Shown here piece by piece: positions 12,141 to 23,462 of a DNA stretch of 64,000 bases. The stretch covers positions 7,972,631 to 8,036,630 of the forward strand of contig BFEA01000007.1 of assembly GCA_003427395.1 (NCBI GenBank), written 5' to 3'. This stretch comes from Chara braunii (lineage: Eukaryota > Streptophyta > Charophyceae > Charales > Characeae). The notes under the pieces are model-generated. The model was not told the DNA's origin. It did not search any database and worked only from the letters and a program-made list of their open reading frames with translations. The translations under genes were made by a program, and so were the position numbers. Each line of letters opens with the position of its first letter. The first letter of the stretch is position 1.

Positions 12141-13267
12141 TCATGCCTTCGCATTCGACGTTCAGCTACACTTTATCCGGGGCTATGAGTCTGATCCGGA
12201 CTTCGCCACGTTGTATGCGCAACTATCTTCGGATCACCCGCCGGCCAGCCACTATCGCATTGCCGACGGGTACTTGCTCCTCCACTCGAGAGNCAAGGAC
12301 TTATTGTGTGTCCCACGAGACCGTTGTCTTCGGACTCGCCTTCTCAGGGAGTACCATGACTCGCGACTCGCCGGCCATTTCGGAGTCAACCACACTATTG
12401 CACGGCTTCGACAACGATTCCGATGGCCCGACCTCATTACCGATGTCGCTCGGTATTGCGACTCTTGCAAAGGTTGCCGACGAAGCAAGCCCCGCAATCG
12501 CAATCCCTACGGCGAGTTGCGCCCGATGCCTATCCCACGGGAACCCGGCCTCTCCATTGCCATGGATGTCATCGGACCATTTCCCCGCGATCGCCTCGGG
12601 CACGACGGCATCCTCACGGCTGTGGACCGTTTGAGTAAGTATGCGCGTTTTCTCCCTTGCAAGTACTAGTCCACGGCTCCCGAGCTGGCACGCCTCTTGC
12701 ACACCGGTTGGATTTGTGGCCACGGTGTACCGGAAGACATAGTCAGCAACCGCGACACTCGCTTCATGTCGGCATTTTGGACTGCTCTCATGCACGAAGA
12801 TGAAACCAAGTTCGGCTCGGCATCCACAGACGGACGGGCAAACGGAGTGGGCACATCAAACCGCTCAAATGATGCTTCGTACGCTCATCCGTCCGGACCG
12901 GAAAGATTGGGTTGACCGCCTCCCCGACATCGAGTTCGCCTACAACACTTCGGTGCACCCGGCGGTCGGCGTGACTCCATTCGAGTTGCACCACGGTGGA
13001 CGGAAAGGCCGTATCTTCGCCGACCTTCTCCTCCCACGACCAGCCGACATCGATGCCGCTTGCTCTCCAGCTTTCGTCCGGAAGTACAAGGAATTGCTTG
13101 CTCAAGCCCGCACGAACATGCAAGAGGCTCAAGTCCGCATGCAGCAGCAAGCCAACAGGCGTCACGTGCCATGTCCCATCCACGCCGGTGATCTGGTTTG
13201 GATCTCCGCGGACGAGTTTGCACTGCACGCAAACTGCTTCCCAAGTGGTTTGGACCATGGCCCTTAA
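12141..13267 (+). pseudogene. integrase of G3
   Basis: HHCC domain (H in EYHDSRLAGHFG, C in CDSCKGC, about 12350-12480), then the catalytic core with Asp in AMDVIGPF (about 12560), Asp in SNRDTRF (about 12750) and Glu in HPQTDGQTE (about 12830). The C-terminal GDLVWISADEF block follows. Breaks: a stop at about 12667 and a frameshift near 12795. Confidence 0.92.
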
Positions 13268-13385
13268 CATCAGCCGCGGGCGCCCGTAACATCAGCCGCA
13301 GGCGATGACCCCGATGGCCCTTCATTTGTGATCAACAAACATCCCTGCGCATCTGACGGTCCATCCAGTCTTTCACGCCTCGAAG

Positions 13386-13709
13386 TTGGCGACATGTACA
13401 CCAGCTAAGAGCGATGCCTTCCCAGGCAGACGATCGCAGGACCCTCCATCTATGGATGGTCATCAGGAAGTTGACCTCGTCATCACAAATCGCAAGTACG
13501 GCAGCAAGCCTCGCCAGTACAAAGTTACATTCAGAGCATGCGATCCCAACGACACTCGGTGGATTTCAGGAACAGATTTGAAAGCATCCGCACCGCTGAT
13601 CTACGCTCACTACGAGCGGCAAAGGTTAGCTCAGGGACCTTCACGACCTGCCCCTCCCACCCGGACTGTGGTCCCTCCCTCAGACAGACAGCTTCGCCCT
13701 CGCAGGTAA
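13386..13709 (+). pseudogene. chromodomain-like tail of G3
   Basis: VDLVITNRKYG..PRQYKVTF..CDPNDTRWISGTDL matches the integrase-fused chromodomain pattern (V-x-hydrophobic, YLVKW-like YKVTF, W.....DL). Position between integrase and polypurine tract fits a chromovirus. Confidence 0.75.
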
Positions 13710-13721
13710 GCTCGGTCTTTC

Positions 13722-13734
13722 AAGAAGGGGGGGC
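13722..13734 (+). other. polypurine tract of G3
   Basis: AAGAAGGGGGGGC immediately before the 3' LTR start; primes plus-strand DNA synthesis in LTR elements. Confidence 0.85.
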
Positions 13735-14903
13735 TGTGGCATACTGCGTAGCCACACGGGCCTGCAGGGCCCGTCCCGCATTCCCAGCCTAAAAGCCTAA
13801 AAATAAGGGCTTACAGGCCCCTGTCGTTTCAGCCTGAAAGACTGAAAAACGAGGGCATGCAAGCCCTATGTCGTTTCAGCTTAAAACAGGGCTTTTCAGC
13901 CCTGAGGCTTTTCAGCCTGAAACGGAGGGCCACTTTCGGGCCCTCATAAGATCGACCTATCCTAACACTCGGGCACAAAACGAGGGTTTCGGGAACAAGC
14001 TATCTTTAGCCTGTTCCCACGACAGCCTCAAGCAGGAGCTGCAGCCGCAGCCCCTGACTTCCTGCGGCATTGGCAAGAGCAGCCTCCTGGACTGCCTCGC
14101 CCTGCAGTCAGGAGGCAGGCCGAGAAGCACATAGGGAGTTCCCATGCACTTCACGGGTAGGTAGTTGGACAGAAGGCAGGAGTAGTCTTCAGGATTCGGC
14201 CGCAACACTCAGGAGGAGCGCTGCAGGAGTAGCTTAGTGCTAGAAGTAGTCTTCAGCGTTGGGCGCTAATAGCCATAGCAGTAGTGTTCAGCGCTGGGCG
14301 CTAGTAGGTAGTAGTAGTAGAGTTGGGAGAGATGGTTGGCGGAGGCCAGTGGGACTTACCTGTGGCGCCATAGCTCCAGGTCCATCTTCGAGGTACCTGC
14401 ATCAAGGCGCCAACATCACAGGTTAGTACCGGACTGAGAGAGAGAGAGAGAGAGTTCTTCTTCTTCCTCTTCTAAGTCCACCATCTCTTCTTCCCCTCTC
14501 ACCACCTGACTTCTCAGTATCAGCGGACTACTACAGAGAGAGAGAGTTGTGACTTGAGACTTGACGACAATGGATCCAGACTCGACATTGGGATTTAGAC
14601 ATTTTGACAAGGGACTATTTGGGCCTGTGCCGAAGACTTGGTGTTGACGACATTCCCATCTTCCCCTCTTCTTCGTCTAACCCCTCCTCTTCTTCATCTG
14701 TGTATGGTTGGGGCTGGCGCATTCTTCCTGTGATAGCGCCAAACCCCTTCACACCATGGAATGATGATGATGATGTATGTTCTGGGCTGCATTGCAATAT
14801 TGATTGTTCCGATCATTGGTATCTAAGTTTTCCACTGCGCTATCTTGTACTATGTTAGAGAGGTCGGTTCTTGTTCTTGTCTGCACCTTTACAATATGCA
14901 ACA
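13735..14903 (+). mobile_element. 3' LTR of G3
   Basis: 1169 bp, TGTGGC...GCAACA, complete, followed by GTAGG (second target-site copy, 14904-14908). It fills in what the gap hides in the 5' LTR, including a (GA)n run at 14437 and a GATGATGATGATG stretch near 14762. Confidence 0.96.
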
Positions 14904-15132
14904 GTAGGGCAATGCTGCCGAAAATTTCAAAAAAATAAATATTATTTTTCTTTTCACATTTTGTTTACTTCTTCCCTTAATTATTTTTATTATTTATTTT
15001 TTTTTGTTTTTCTTTTGAAATCTCGCTGCTTTTTTATTTTTCTCCCGCCTTCCCCCCCTATGCTTGCTATTTTATTTTCTTGATTAGGTCTCCGGTGAGG
15101 GTTTTCTTTGGGTTTTGCTAGGGTTTAGGGTT

Positions 15133-15716
15133 CTTCAAATTTGTGAAATCAGTCAAGGGAGATGCAATAGACGAAAGGTTTTGGATGAACTTCCTGTAAT
15201 AGGATGCAAGTCCCAAGAATGATCGGACATCACGAATGTTAGCAGGTCGCGACCAGTCCTGAACTGCAGCAACTTTCGTTGCTTCAGGAGTCAACTCCTC
15301 TTCAGAAAATGCGTGACCCAGATAGACTTATAGAGAGGACCCCAAAAGAAGACTTCTCGCTGTTGATCTTGTACTGGTTATCACGTAAGGCCTGAGGGAC
15401 CAGAGCCAGATGCTGCGCATGCTCCTGGACAGAACGACTGAATACCACGATATCATCTAGGTAGACAACTACGAACTTGTTCAGGTAAGGCCTGAGTATG
15501 CGATGCATCTCTGTTTGGAAGGTGCCTGGGGCATTGCAAAGACCGAATGGCATGACCAGGTACTCATATGTGCCACACCTGGTTTTGAAGGTTGTCTTGT
15601 GGATATCGCCTTCAACCATCTCAATCTGGTGATAGCCAGATTTGAGGTCAATCTTGCTAAAAATGGTACAGCCCTGCACCATGTCCAACAAATCATTTGG
15701 TCTGTCGGTTAGTGTA
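15133..15716 (-). pseudogene. RT palm segment of gypsy element 2
   Basis: Minus strand: DLLDMVQGCTIFSKIDLKSGYHQIE, TYEYLVMPFGLCNAPGTFQ, catalytic YLDDIVVFSRSVQEH, then the thumb start shared with element 1. It overlaps in content with 3715-4011 but is a separate copy. Its upstream RT part is at 18730-19053, separated by an inserted plus-strand gag-protease fragment; the two RT parts would meet within a few codons. Confidence 0.88.
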
Positions 15717-18700
15717 CAGTTGAAAATTGAAATTCAGATTGTGAGACAACCATATCCAACTTCCCCTACCTATCTTCTTTGACTTCTACTAACCCTGTTT
15801 GACCTTCTTCCTTACTCATATTTCAACGGTGACTGCTTTACAGTATTGCGATTGACATTGTGTAGTGAATTGGTGAATTCAGGGTCCTGTTTTCAGTGAT
15901 AATGCAAATTTGAATTTTGCGCTGACATAGCTAAAGCTTGGCTAGACTACGGTCAGTCATAACTTTGATTATGTCCGTCAGAATTCAATTCTGTCAGTCC
16001 CTGGTAAATCAAAATTCAGTACTCACTCTGTGTCTGAAGTCGCACATCCAGAAACAATGAAAACTGCAATGTGCCATACCCAGGGTATGGCATACACGGT
16101 CATACAGTGGTGAAGTCTGTAGGGTAGGTCTAAAAATAGGGTAACTTGTAAATCGCTGCATCTTGGTCCTTAGTGGACACATGTCAAACCCTAATTAGTC
16201 ACTCTGCCTAATTACTAATCAGCACTAATCAATCCAAGACTGCATCCTGTCAGTTATTGACGCAGGATTTGCAATTATTGCATGCAATTGTTGTGTCGGG
16301 GCAGGGATGGGAAAATCGTGAAATTGATTTTTGTTGTGTACTCTAAACCGACCCTGACCCTCAAGCGATCTGCTGAGACTGAGCACTCACTTGCTTAGAA
16401 CTAACCAACCTTCTCTCTCCAGGCAAGTGACTGTAATTGAGCGAGTACTGAAGGGAAACCTCAATCCTTGTTACCTCCTGCTCTGTCTCATATTAATTGT
16501 TTATTTTCTTTTATTGATCTGCATTGTGGGTGACAAAAATGGCCGATTCTAAGAAGGTCGAAGTGTCTCATAAGGCTGAGACTTCTGAGGTAAAGCCTCA
16601 GATACCGCCCAAGCCGCCTGTTTTGCTTGACCCTCTAGAGGCAAAACTGCATGTCTAGGAGGAGGTACTCCGCCAACAGGCCAAGGCAGTTGAGTCTCTC
16701 AAGGCTGAGCTGAAGAGGAATGAGGCGTCTGCAAGAAAAGAAACGAGAAGGCGGGAACTGACAACAGATGTAGAGAAGGTGAGAATGAGTGGCAACTCCA
16801 GTCAGTACAATAAGGACATAGCTGAATTCGTCCTTCTGCAGGATGAAATTCATCAGTCCTATTTTACTAACTGGGACGCCAGGATCACTAGTCTGGAGGA
16901 CAGCATGGCTGAGCATACTCAGCAGCTGAAGAATATTTCCTCCAAAGTGGACCGTCTCTTCCTCCATCTGCAGATCCCACCTGCTCAGACAGCCCCTCCC
17001 TCTCCTGGGCCTTCTCAAGTAGGCTCTCAGCAAATCCCACAATCCAGACCCTCATCTCCATCCTCTATCCCCAAATCAACAGCAGCTTCACAGCCCTCAG
17101 CACCATTTGACTTTCAGCGGCCTAAGCTGACACCTCCACCCATGTTCTCAGGTGAGGACCCGAAGGTGGATGTTGCAGATTGGGTCACTGCCCAAAAAAC
17201 CTACCTGAGTGGGTTCAAATGTGATGAGGATGTCAAGGTGTCTGCCATCCTTGCTCGCTTGGAGCGGACTGCATTGAAATGGTGCACTTCCACCTCCAGC
17301 AAGCAAGGGATGGAGATGTCTGATTGGGCACAGAGGTTAGGGGTGGCTGGTTTTCTGCAGGCCCTGCAGGATAGGCTTGAGACAAGGATCAAGCGAGGAA
17401 AGCAGCAAATAAAATTTTGCGCCTCATTTCTTGCGTGCAGCGCCTGAGCAATACCGCCTGGCTTTATTCTCTCAGGGCCACAAGGACTGGCGGTTCTTTG
17501 GCAGAGCAGCCCTGGACTTGGAGTCCAAGCTCCATGTTCAGGAAGCACCTTTTGAAGGAAGGAAAGGACCCTCCTCCAAAGGGAGAAGGAGGAGGAAGGG
17601 TGCCCTGTTTGCTGTTGCAGCCTCAGGATTAGATAGTGATGCAGCATCCCAGGGTGGGAGCCCTCCACCTGGGACTGCTTCATCATCTGCTGCAGATTCT
17701 GTTGTTCTTGCCCTGACTGATGCTTTGATGGGCCTGACAAAGGGCAAGGCCCCAGCCCAGAAAGCATGAACCAGCAAACAGGGGAAAGGAAAGGGACGTG
17801 CCTCTTCCCTTGGTGCCCAAAAGGTTTCATTGCCACGCGACGTCCGATGGCCAGCCGATCCCCTTGATCCTTCCACCTTCCTCAGGCATGCACTCAGGAT
17901 CCAGGAGGGGGTATGGAGGAAGAGAAAGGACAAGGGGGTCTGCCTGAGATGCGAGGGGGACCATTTCCTGAAGGATTGTCCCAGCATGCCTCGTAGGTCT
18001 ACTGGCAGCTCTAGTTCAAAAAACTAGAGCTGAGAGAGGTGGAAGCAACAACTCCTTCCACCAATGCTGATTCACTTTCCGATGAGGGTGAATCTTCACA
18101 TTCTCTCGCTGGTTCTTCTTTTTCTGGAGTTGCATCTTCATGGTCCTTCACTTTTGAAGACTCTGAGTTGGATAAGACGTGGGAGGAGGACGATGCCCAA
18201 TGCCTTGCTGATCTTTTCCTGTCCTTGCAGGAGAAGAAGAAAAAGCACAGGTCTGAACTCATCCTACTTCGACCCTTCATCCTGGGAGCCAAGATCAAAG
18301 GGCTTTTGGACTATGGGGCTACTCGCAACTTCATCTCTCCCAAGGCAGTCAACAAACTGCATTTGGATTAGAGGTTGGTGAAATTGCGACAACCTATAGA
18401 GGTGCACATTGGAGACTCTTCCACAATCAGGATCACTACTGCTGTCAAGGGCCTACCTGTGTCCTTTGACAAGCAGGGAGAAATCAGGCACCGCCTGAAT
18501 TTCTATGTGTTTCCTAATGTTCCCTTTGACCTTGTCTTCTCTATGCAGTGGCTTGGTGCCACCAATCCTAGGATCGACTGGCGGATTCCTAGGGTTGAGC
18601 TACCTGACCAGCATGGAGTATATCGCCCTTGCATGCTCGCTGACGAATACCATCCGGCCAACAACTGTTATTGCATGAGTGCTCGCAGATTTCTGCGATT

Positions 18701-18729
18701 TTCACGCCAGACTGACCACGCCCGTTTGT
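15717..18729 (+). mobile_element. inverted gag-protease fragment inserted in element 2 RT
   Basis: About 3 kb of plus-strand retroelement between two minus-strand RT pieces. 15717-16538 is AT-rich 5' leader without an ORF; gag and protease follow, and the protease ends abruptly at about 18700. No RT, PPT or 3' LTR is present, and no clear LTR start or target duplication longer than GTT was seen, so it is a truncated or rearranged piece. Confidence 0.7.
16539..18027 (+). pseudogene. Gag of the inserted fragment
   Basis: Start at 16539 (AAAAATGGCC). Coiled-coil-like N-terminus, in-frame TAG at 16656, then Pro/Ser-rich linker and the retrotransposon gag core (PPPMFSGEDPKVDVADWVTAQKTYL, ALKW). 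A frameshift lies near 17430. A compact CCHC-like knuckle CLRCEGDHFLKDC (one residue shorter than the canonical spacing) is at about 17940-17980. Confidence 0.8.
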
Positions 18730-18737
18730 TCTCGTGA
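18039..18737 (+). pseudogene. aspartic protease of the inserted fragment
   Basis: Retropepsin-like: IKGLLDYGATRNFIS at about 18297-18340, so the catalytic D-S/T-G has become DYG. A stop follows at 18369; the C-terminal block FPNVPFDLVFSMQWLGATNPRIDW is in another frame (18375 on). The similarity ends near 18700 at the junction with inverted RT sequence. Confidence 0.82.
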
Positions 18738-19053
18738 TTTTGTTGAGACCACGATAGTCCAGACACATCCTGAACTCACCATTCCCCTTTGGAACAAAGA
18801 GGACTGGTGCCCCAAACTCAGATGTGCTGGGCCTGATCCAGCCCTTGCTGGTCAAGGTCTCTAACTGTTTCCTGAGCTCTTCGAGTTCAGCAGGTGACAT
18901 CCTGTAGACTCGGCCCTTGGGAGGGACCGAACCTGGCAGGATCTCAATCTTATGTTTGGTCTGCCTATGGACCAATCCAGTAGGCTCCTCCATAAGATCT
19001 GAGAAACTGTCTACAACCTGCTGAATCTGAGAGGGACAGGGAGCAATCTCCAC
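18730..19053 (-). pseudogene. RT N-terminal part of gypsy element 2
   Basis: Minus strand: KHKIEILPGSVPPKGRVYRMSP, ELEELRKQLETL, KGWIRPSTSEFGAPVLFVPKGNGEFRMCLDYRGLNKIT. This is the RT start up to the fingers; it is cut at about 18730 and continues at 15716 after the inserted fragment. The usual gag and protease between the PBS (19707) and this RT are absent. Confidence 0.87.
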
Positions 19054-19706
19054 ATCAATCTGTTTGACATTTATTCTAAAAATAGCCCCAGAATCGCCAC
19101 ATAGGGTAGAATAAGGAACACACTTACTTCAGGGTCAACTCTAAAGAGGATGCATGAAACTCTGGCTATGGCTGACTGGCCAACTCCATCTCGCCAATTT
19201 CATCTCCTGACAGTATCCCGTGTTCCTACGTACCAAATTGCCTGAAACTTGGTGATTTAGTAGATTACCTTGAGGCGCTTCACCCCCAACTGACAGATTC
19301 AAAGAATTCGGACCCTCAGGTGCCAATAACTTACAAAGTCAGTGCAGCGCCACATCACCCTGTACCGTGCTGCTTGGAAATTGGGGATCCTAACCCAATT
19401 CCACAATCGCAACCTCCTGAAATCACTTCCTTGCCAATCGCCAGCCTCCAGATGAATCGCCAGGTTGAAATTAGCCTCCCACAGCCTCTCAGGCCTCCGA
19501 GCACCAATCGCCAACCACTCCTGCACAACCCTAGTCAGGAGTGAGTCACCCTCTGTCCAATTCTTCCCGCCACACACTCACAGCCACCACCCTTACTGCC
19601 AACAACCATGAAGATGATGAATCGCCCTGAGACTCGAACTCCAGTATCTCGCCAGATGATGATGGGTGATCCAACTCATCAATCGCTCCAGAGTCTGGAT
19701 CCAATC
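19054..19706 (-). other. unassigned internal sequence of gypsy element 2
   Basis: Between RT start and PBS only 650 bp remain, too short for gag plus protease, so most of both was deleted. One minus-strand ORF (19299-19577) has no recognisable domain. Confidence 0.4.
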
Positions 19707-19718
19707 GCTTTCATACCA
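19707..19718 (-). other. primer-binding site of gypsy element 2
   Basis: Minus strand TGGTATGAAAGC, two bases after the LTR end; a mutated initiator-Met type site. Confidence 0.6.
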
Positions 19719-19720
19719 GT

Positions 19721-21080
19721 TGTTATGATTCTTGTTGTTTGCTGTTTGAAGACCAACACTCACTCACATAGACTTCCAAGTATGCCCATACATACACAGA
19801 AGGAAGGGGAGAGGATAGGAGTATCACACCGCACAGAGAGAGAGAAACACAGCGGAAGACTTGACCATGAGATATGGCAGGGTACACTGAAAGTGCAATT
19901 CACTCCACTCAATCCTCACAACCAGTCATAAAGAAAAGTCGAGCAGATCACATCCAGGAAACAATGAAACGATGATAGTCCATACCAGTTACACACTGTT
20001 TATTAAACTCGGAGTCTCGAATTGTCAGGATAACTTCAGAACTATAGTGCGTTGCTCATAAATGAGCAGCGCTTCACTCCCCAAACAGGCCTCTGAGGCC
20101 AAGCGCCACTCAGAGGATGAAGAAGAAGACCAGCGCCACAGTATCTGATGATGACAAAGTGTGGAAAGACTTCCCGGGTGAAAGTTTGCAGCAGCGCCAC
20201 CAAACCCTGACAAGATGATCTCTGAGGACGAAGCTGCAGCTATGGCTGCGGCGCCACCACCCTGGAACCCCACTCCGGAGGAGGGTCCAGCAGGGCACCA
20301 ACCTCTCTCACCTCCAGCAGACCTCAATAGCCCGGACCTCTGTCAGCCCTTGCGTGCTGGCAGAGTACAGCGCAGGTCCCAGCTATGGACGACGCTCCGA
20401 AGGTCTGGCTATGTCTGTCTCCTTCCACGCTGAGCCGTCACCACTTCCGGTTCACTCGTAGCGCAGCAGCGATGTACTCGGTACCAACTGCCAAAAGCCC
20501 TGAACCGATGTGCCCATTCTATCTATAGACTAACCTAGCCTANCGGTTCACTCGTAGCGCAGCAGCGATGTACTCGGTACCAACTGCCAAAAGCCCTGAA
20601 CCGATGTGCCCATTCTATCTATAGACTAACCTAGCCTAGACTCGACCTAGACCGGACTGACTGACCGACCGGTACCAAAAGCCCTGAACCGATGTGCCCA
20701 TTCTATCTATAGACTAACCTAGCCTAGACTCGACCTAGACCGGACTGATTGACCGACCGGTACCGTTTCTGTTTCGGCCTCTCGGCCTCTAACGGACCCG
20801 GCTATAGGCTATAGTACCGTCTATCAGAATAGGCCCTTAGGGCCTGTCTGTCCTAGGGGTAGCCCGAGCCTGCTATTCGCAGTTAGGGTAGCTGTAGGGA
20901 ATTCTGTTAGTACCGGGCCTGCATTTTTCCCAAATTTAGAGATATGTCCCTCGCGAATTTCCCTCACAGGTAGGTCTCTCGGTTAGCCCTCAACCAAACA
21001 AAATTACGAATCTATCCTACCTATTGTACAACCTCGACAGAGAGAGGCTACAGGCAACCAGAAAACAGCAAGTCATTGCA
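19721..21080 (-). mobile_element. 5' LTR of gypsy element 2
   Basis: Minus strand starts TGCAATGACTTGC (21080) and ends ATCATAACA (19721). It matches 918-1647 over its first part. Bases 20450-20740 contain a 95-110-bp block present three times (GATGTGCCCATTCTATC repeated), with a single N at the first junction; the 1-kb copy has it once, so part of this may be assembly error. Confidence 0.8.
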
Positions 21081-21360
21081 CTTCCCCCATGAATGAAGAA
21101 GAAGAAACCCATCTTGGGGATTCGATTGAGTGAAGGCGGTGGGTCCTTTGATGAGCATTGCGCGTAGATGTCATGGAAGACGAGGTCGGTTGTGTATCCA
21201 CCAGTGAAGTGGCTCGAAGGTGTGATAAACCACAATGCAAACGTCCCGGCGTCGAGAAAGAGTATCCACAAAGCGGTTCAACTTGCCTTGATTGTGAGTG
21301 ATGATAGAGTCAACCTGGTTAATGTAGGCCATTGTTATGATCCTGGCCAATTTTGAAGTA
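21081..21360 (-). other. exon-like open stretch, unassigned
   Basis: The minus strand is open with unbiased composition (RFVDTL/LDAGTFALWF..GGYTTDLVFHDIYAQCSS..). I do not recognise the family. The LTR at 21080 abuts it, so it could be a host sequence interrupted by the element, or another retroelement's coding part. Confidence 0.25.
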
Positions 21361-22167
21361 CACTTTCATGAAAAAGCACAATGTCGTCCAATTACAAAAA
21401 GAAATGAACAAACTTAAGAGGAGAGGGAGGGAAAGAAGAAGAAGAAAAAGAAGATGTACACCAACAAAGACCAACTGCAATTCCCTTCTTCTCGCCAACC
21501 TCTCTCCTTGTCCTTTTCTCCTCCCCTCTTATTCAAACAATAAATAATAATAATAATGTTGAATGACTGACCCAGAATCAATGTCTGAATCCCTCTTCTA
21601 CTGCAGGTACAACGTGAGGTCCACCATAGCCATGGCCACCCTTCTCCTTCCTCTTCCTAAAGGTCGAGGCTATGGTGGATTGCTAGAGCCTTGCCCTGAT
21701 GTGCAAAAGACAACTCAAAGCAGTTATGGCTACTCTAGCTCAGGCCTCCATGCCTGACTCTGCCTCGAAGCTTCTTGGTGTAGCTCTACCCCAACCGAGG
21801 TCTTCCAAATGCAGCACCCACCATGGTGATGAAGATGGCATCCACCATTGCCAGGTGAGTACCTCTGGCGCTCCCCCTTCCTCATCCTTGTCTTCCTCCT
21901 CCTGCAGCAACACCTTGTGACCTCCTTTGTGAGATCATTGACACAAGCCGATGAGGAAGAGGCTGCGAACCGAAAAGGGGCAGTCAGGGTCACAAACGAC
22001 ATGGAAGGGGTTACTAAGACTCATGAGGACGCAGGTGCAACAGACGCAGGTAATGAAGAAGAGGTTGTGATAGGTGTGGCAGGCGCCGGTAATGAAGAAG
22101 GGCCTGTGACAGGTGTAGTCCGAGGACAGTGGGTGGATACCCAAGAAAGCGGGTGGTGAACAGACCA
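21361..22167. other. no recognised feature
   Basis: Contains AG-rich and (AAT)n-like low-complexity stretches and short ORFs without recognisable domains. Confidence 0.5.
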
Positions 22168-22839
22168 TCAAAGCATGTTGCGGAACCAGCTGGAGAGGCG
22201 GGTCACACGCACAGGGAACCTTTGTCGACGTTTACGAATATAGGAAGTCCATCCTTTNNCAAGCGTTGTTGGAGAGTGCCTGCGAAAAAGCATGCGGCGT
22301 GTGAGCATCGCTGCTGTAGTTTTGAAATCATACCATTTGTTGCAGACATACTCAAACCTAGTAAACTGGCCTATAAACACTCCCGCCAGCTGTTGTGCAG
22401 GGACATTAGATGTAGCACTAGGATAACGAATAACAGGGAAATTCCATTCAGCTGCTTTGTCAAAGACACTCATACGCAGGGAATCGTCAGGGCGGACTTG
22501 GAACCGTGCACCCAAGAATGTGCAAGAGCCATCATGCGTTGTGGTCTCCTTCTAGTCGAGGCCATAGTGCTCTGACGGTGGTGGCAGATGTCCCCATGAG
22601 AGAACATCATCGATCAAGCAGTATGTGAACGTATATTGTTGAGCTGCGCGAAGATCACGCCGCTGGAGGTCATCAACAAATCGAGCCTCATCCCAATACA
22701 ACGTCAAATTAGCTATCTCCGAACCAGAATTAGTCCCCATCGGGATGCCCATCAGCTGATGTCGCAAGGTGCCGTCTGCTTCATAAAGATACGTGTTGGT
22801 GACAATGAAATGAAGATGCTCAAGAATTTGGGAAACAGT
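22168..22839 (-). pseudogene. Penelope-like reverse transcriptase, C-terminal half
   Basis: Minus strand: ILEHLHFIVTNTYLYE, then GIPMGTNSGSEIANLTLYWDE and FTYCLIDDVLSWG, the fingers/palm blocks of Penelope-like RTs (GIPMGTN...AN, Y-x-DD-v). After one in-frame TAG (22552) the same frame continues with FLGARF..RYPSATSNVP..GVFIGQFTRF..VCN, the conserved C-terminal tail of this RT type. The NN at 22258 hides one codon. The RT frame ends at 22839 exactly where repeat module A begins, running on for about 28 meaningless codons. A probable N-terminal part is at 28142-28504. Subfamily (Naiad/Chlamys-like or other) is not decided. Confidence 0.8.
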
Positions 22840-23395
22840 GTCGACGCGAATACCCTTACAAGTGTATCCGCCCTGGTTTTCGCGAGTGGCAGAAAATAGG
22901 TTTGGTTTGAAATTTGAGTACACTGCACGAGCTGCAGTTGTGTTTTGTCCACGCTGACTGAATGGTTGACTAGAAGCAAAGTGTGTGTGGGCGCGCAGTT
23001 TGAAGCGTGCATGATGATTCTTATTTTGATGCTATAGAGCCGGCGTTTCCGCCGGCAATTTTTTTTGGCTTTGATCAAAACTAGGAAAAGTTTTTCTTTT
23101 ATTGAAGTAACCATGGTACATCTGCGTTCATATGACATGCGTCATCTGAAATGGTGTTGCTTTGGGCAGTAACTGGGGTGTGCGAGAGCAAATATAATGC
23201 GAGCGGTGACCTCCACGCGGCAAATGCGGGAGGTTGGCAGCGGTGGACGGAGTCAGGCCCTACGAGCGGCGGGCGCAATAGGTCGGCAGTCGTGAGTTTG
23301 GTCCGTGGGCAGAGGAGTAGCCTTGATGTATTTTGAGAGGCCCACGTGTCGTGCGACAACAACTTATATTGAATTTTGCAGCAGTCCATCTCAGC

Positions 23396-23462
23396 CTTGG
23401 GTACTAGCACTATTGGTTACGGCATTGGACTTCCGAGGCGGAGGTACGAGGATCGAGGGTGG
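23396..23462 (+). repeat. tRNA-like segment of module A
   Basis: CTAGCACTATTGGTTACGG (A-box-like) followed 35-45 bases later by a GGATCGAGG (degenerate B box). Matches the better-preserved copies at 40849 and 61848. Likely a Pol III-type relic, not a functional tRNA. Confidence 0.5.

Larger units (their letters stand above)
5943..14903 (+). mobile_element. complete Ty3/gypsy chromovirus-like insertion (element G3)
   Basis: An 8.96-kb LTR retrotransposon bounded by the same 5-bp sequence GTAGG (5938-5942 and 14904-14908). It has paired LTRs starting TGTGGCATACTGC and ending ATGCAACA, a Met-type PBS, a polypurine tract, and the order gag-protease-RT-RNase H-integrase-chromodomain, which defines Ty3/gypsy. 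It is dead: several stops and at least two frameshifts. It sits inside E0, whose repeated motif is split cleanly at the target site. Confidence 0.95.

Noticed and set aside
21017-21360. A named host enzyme exon
   Set aside because: Open and unbiased but I could not match it to any family; listed as unassigned.
22839-22900. Module A as a twister or hammerhead ribozyme
   Set aside because: The stems are there but the conserved core bases of either class are not.
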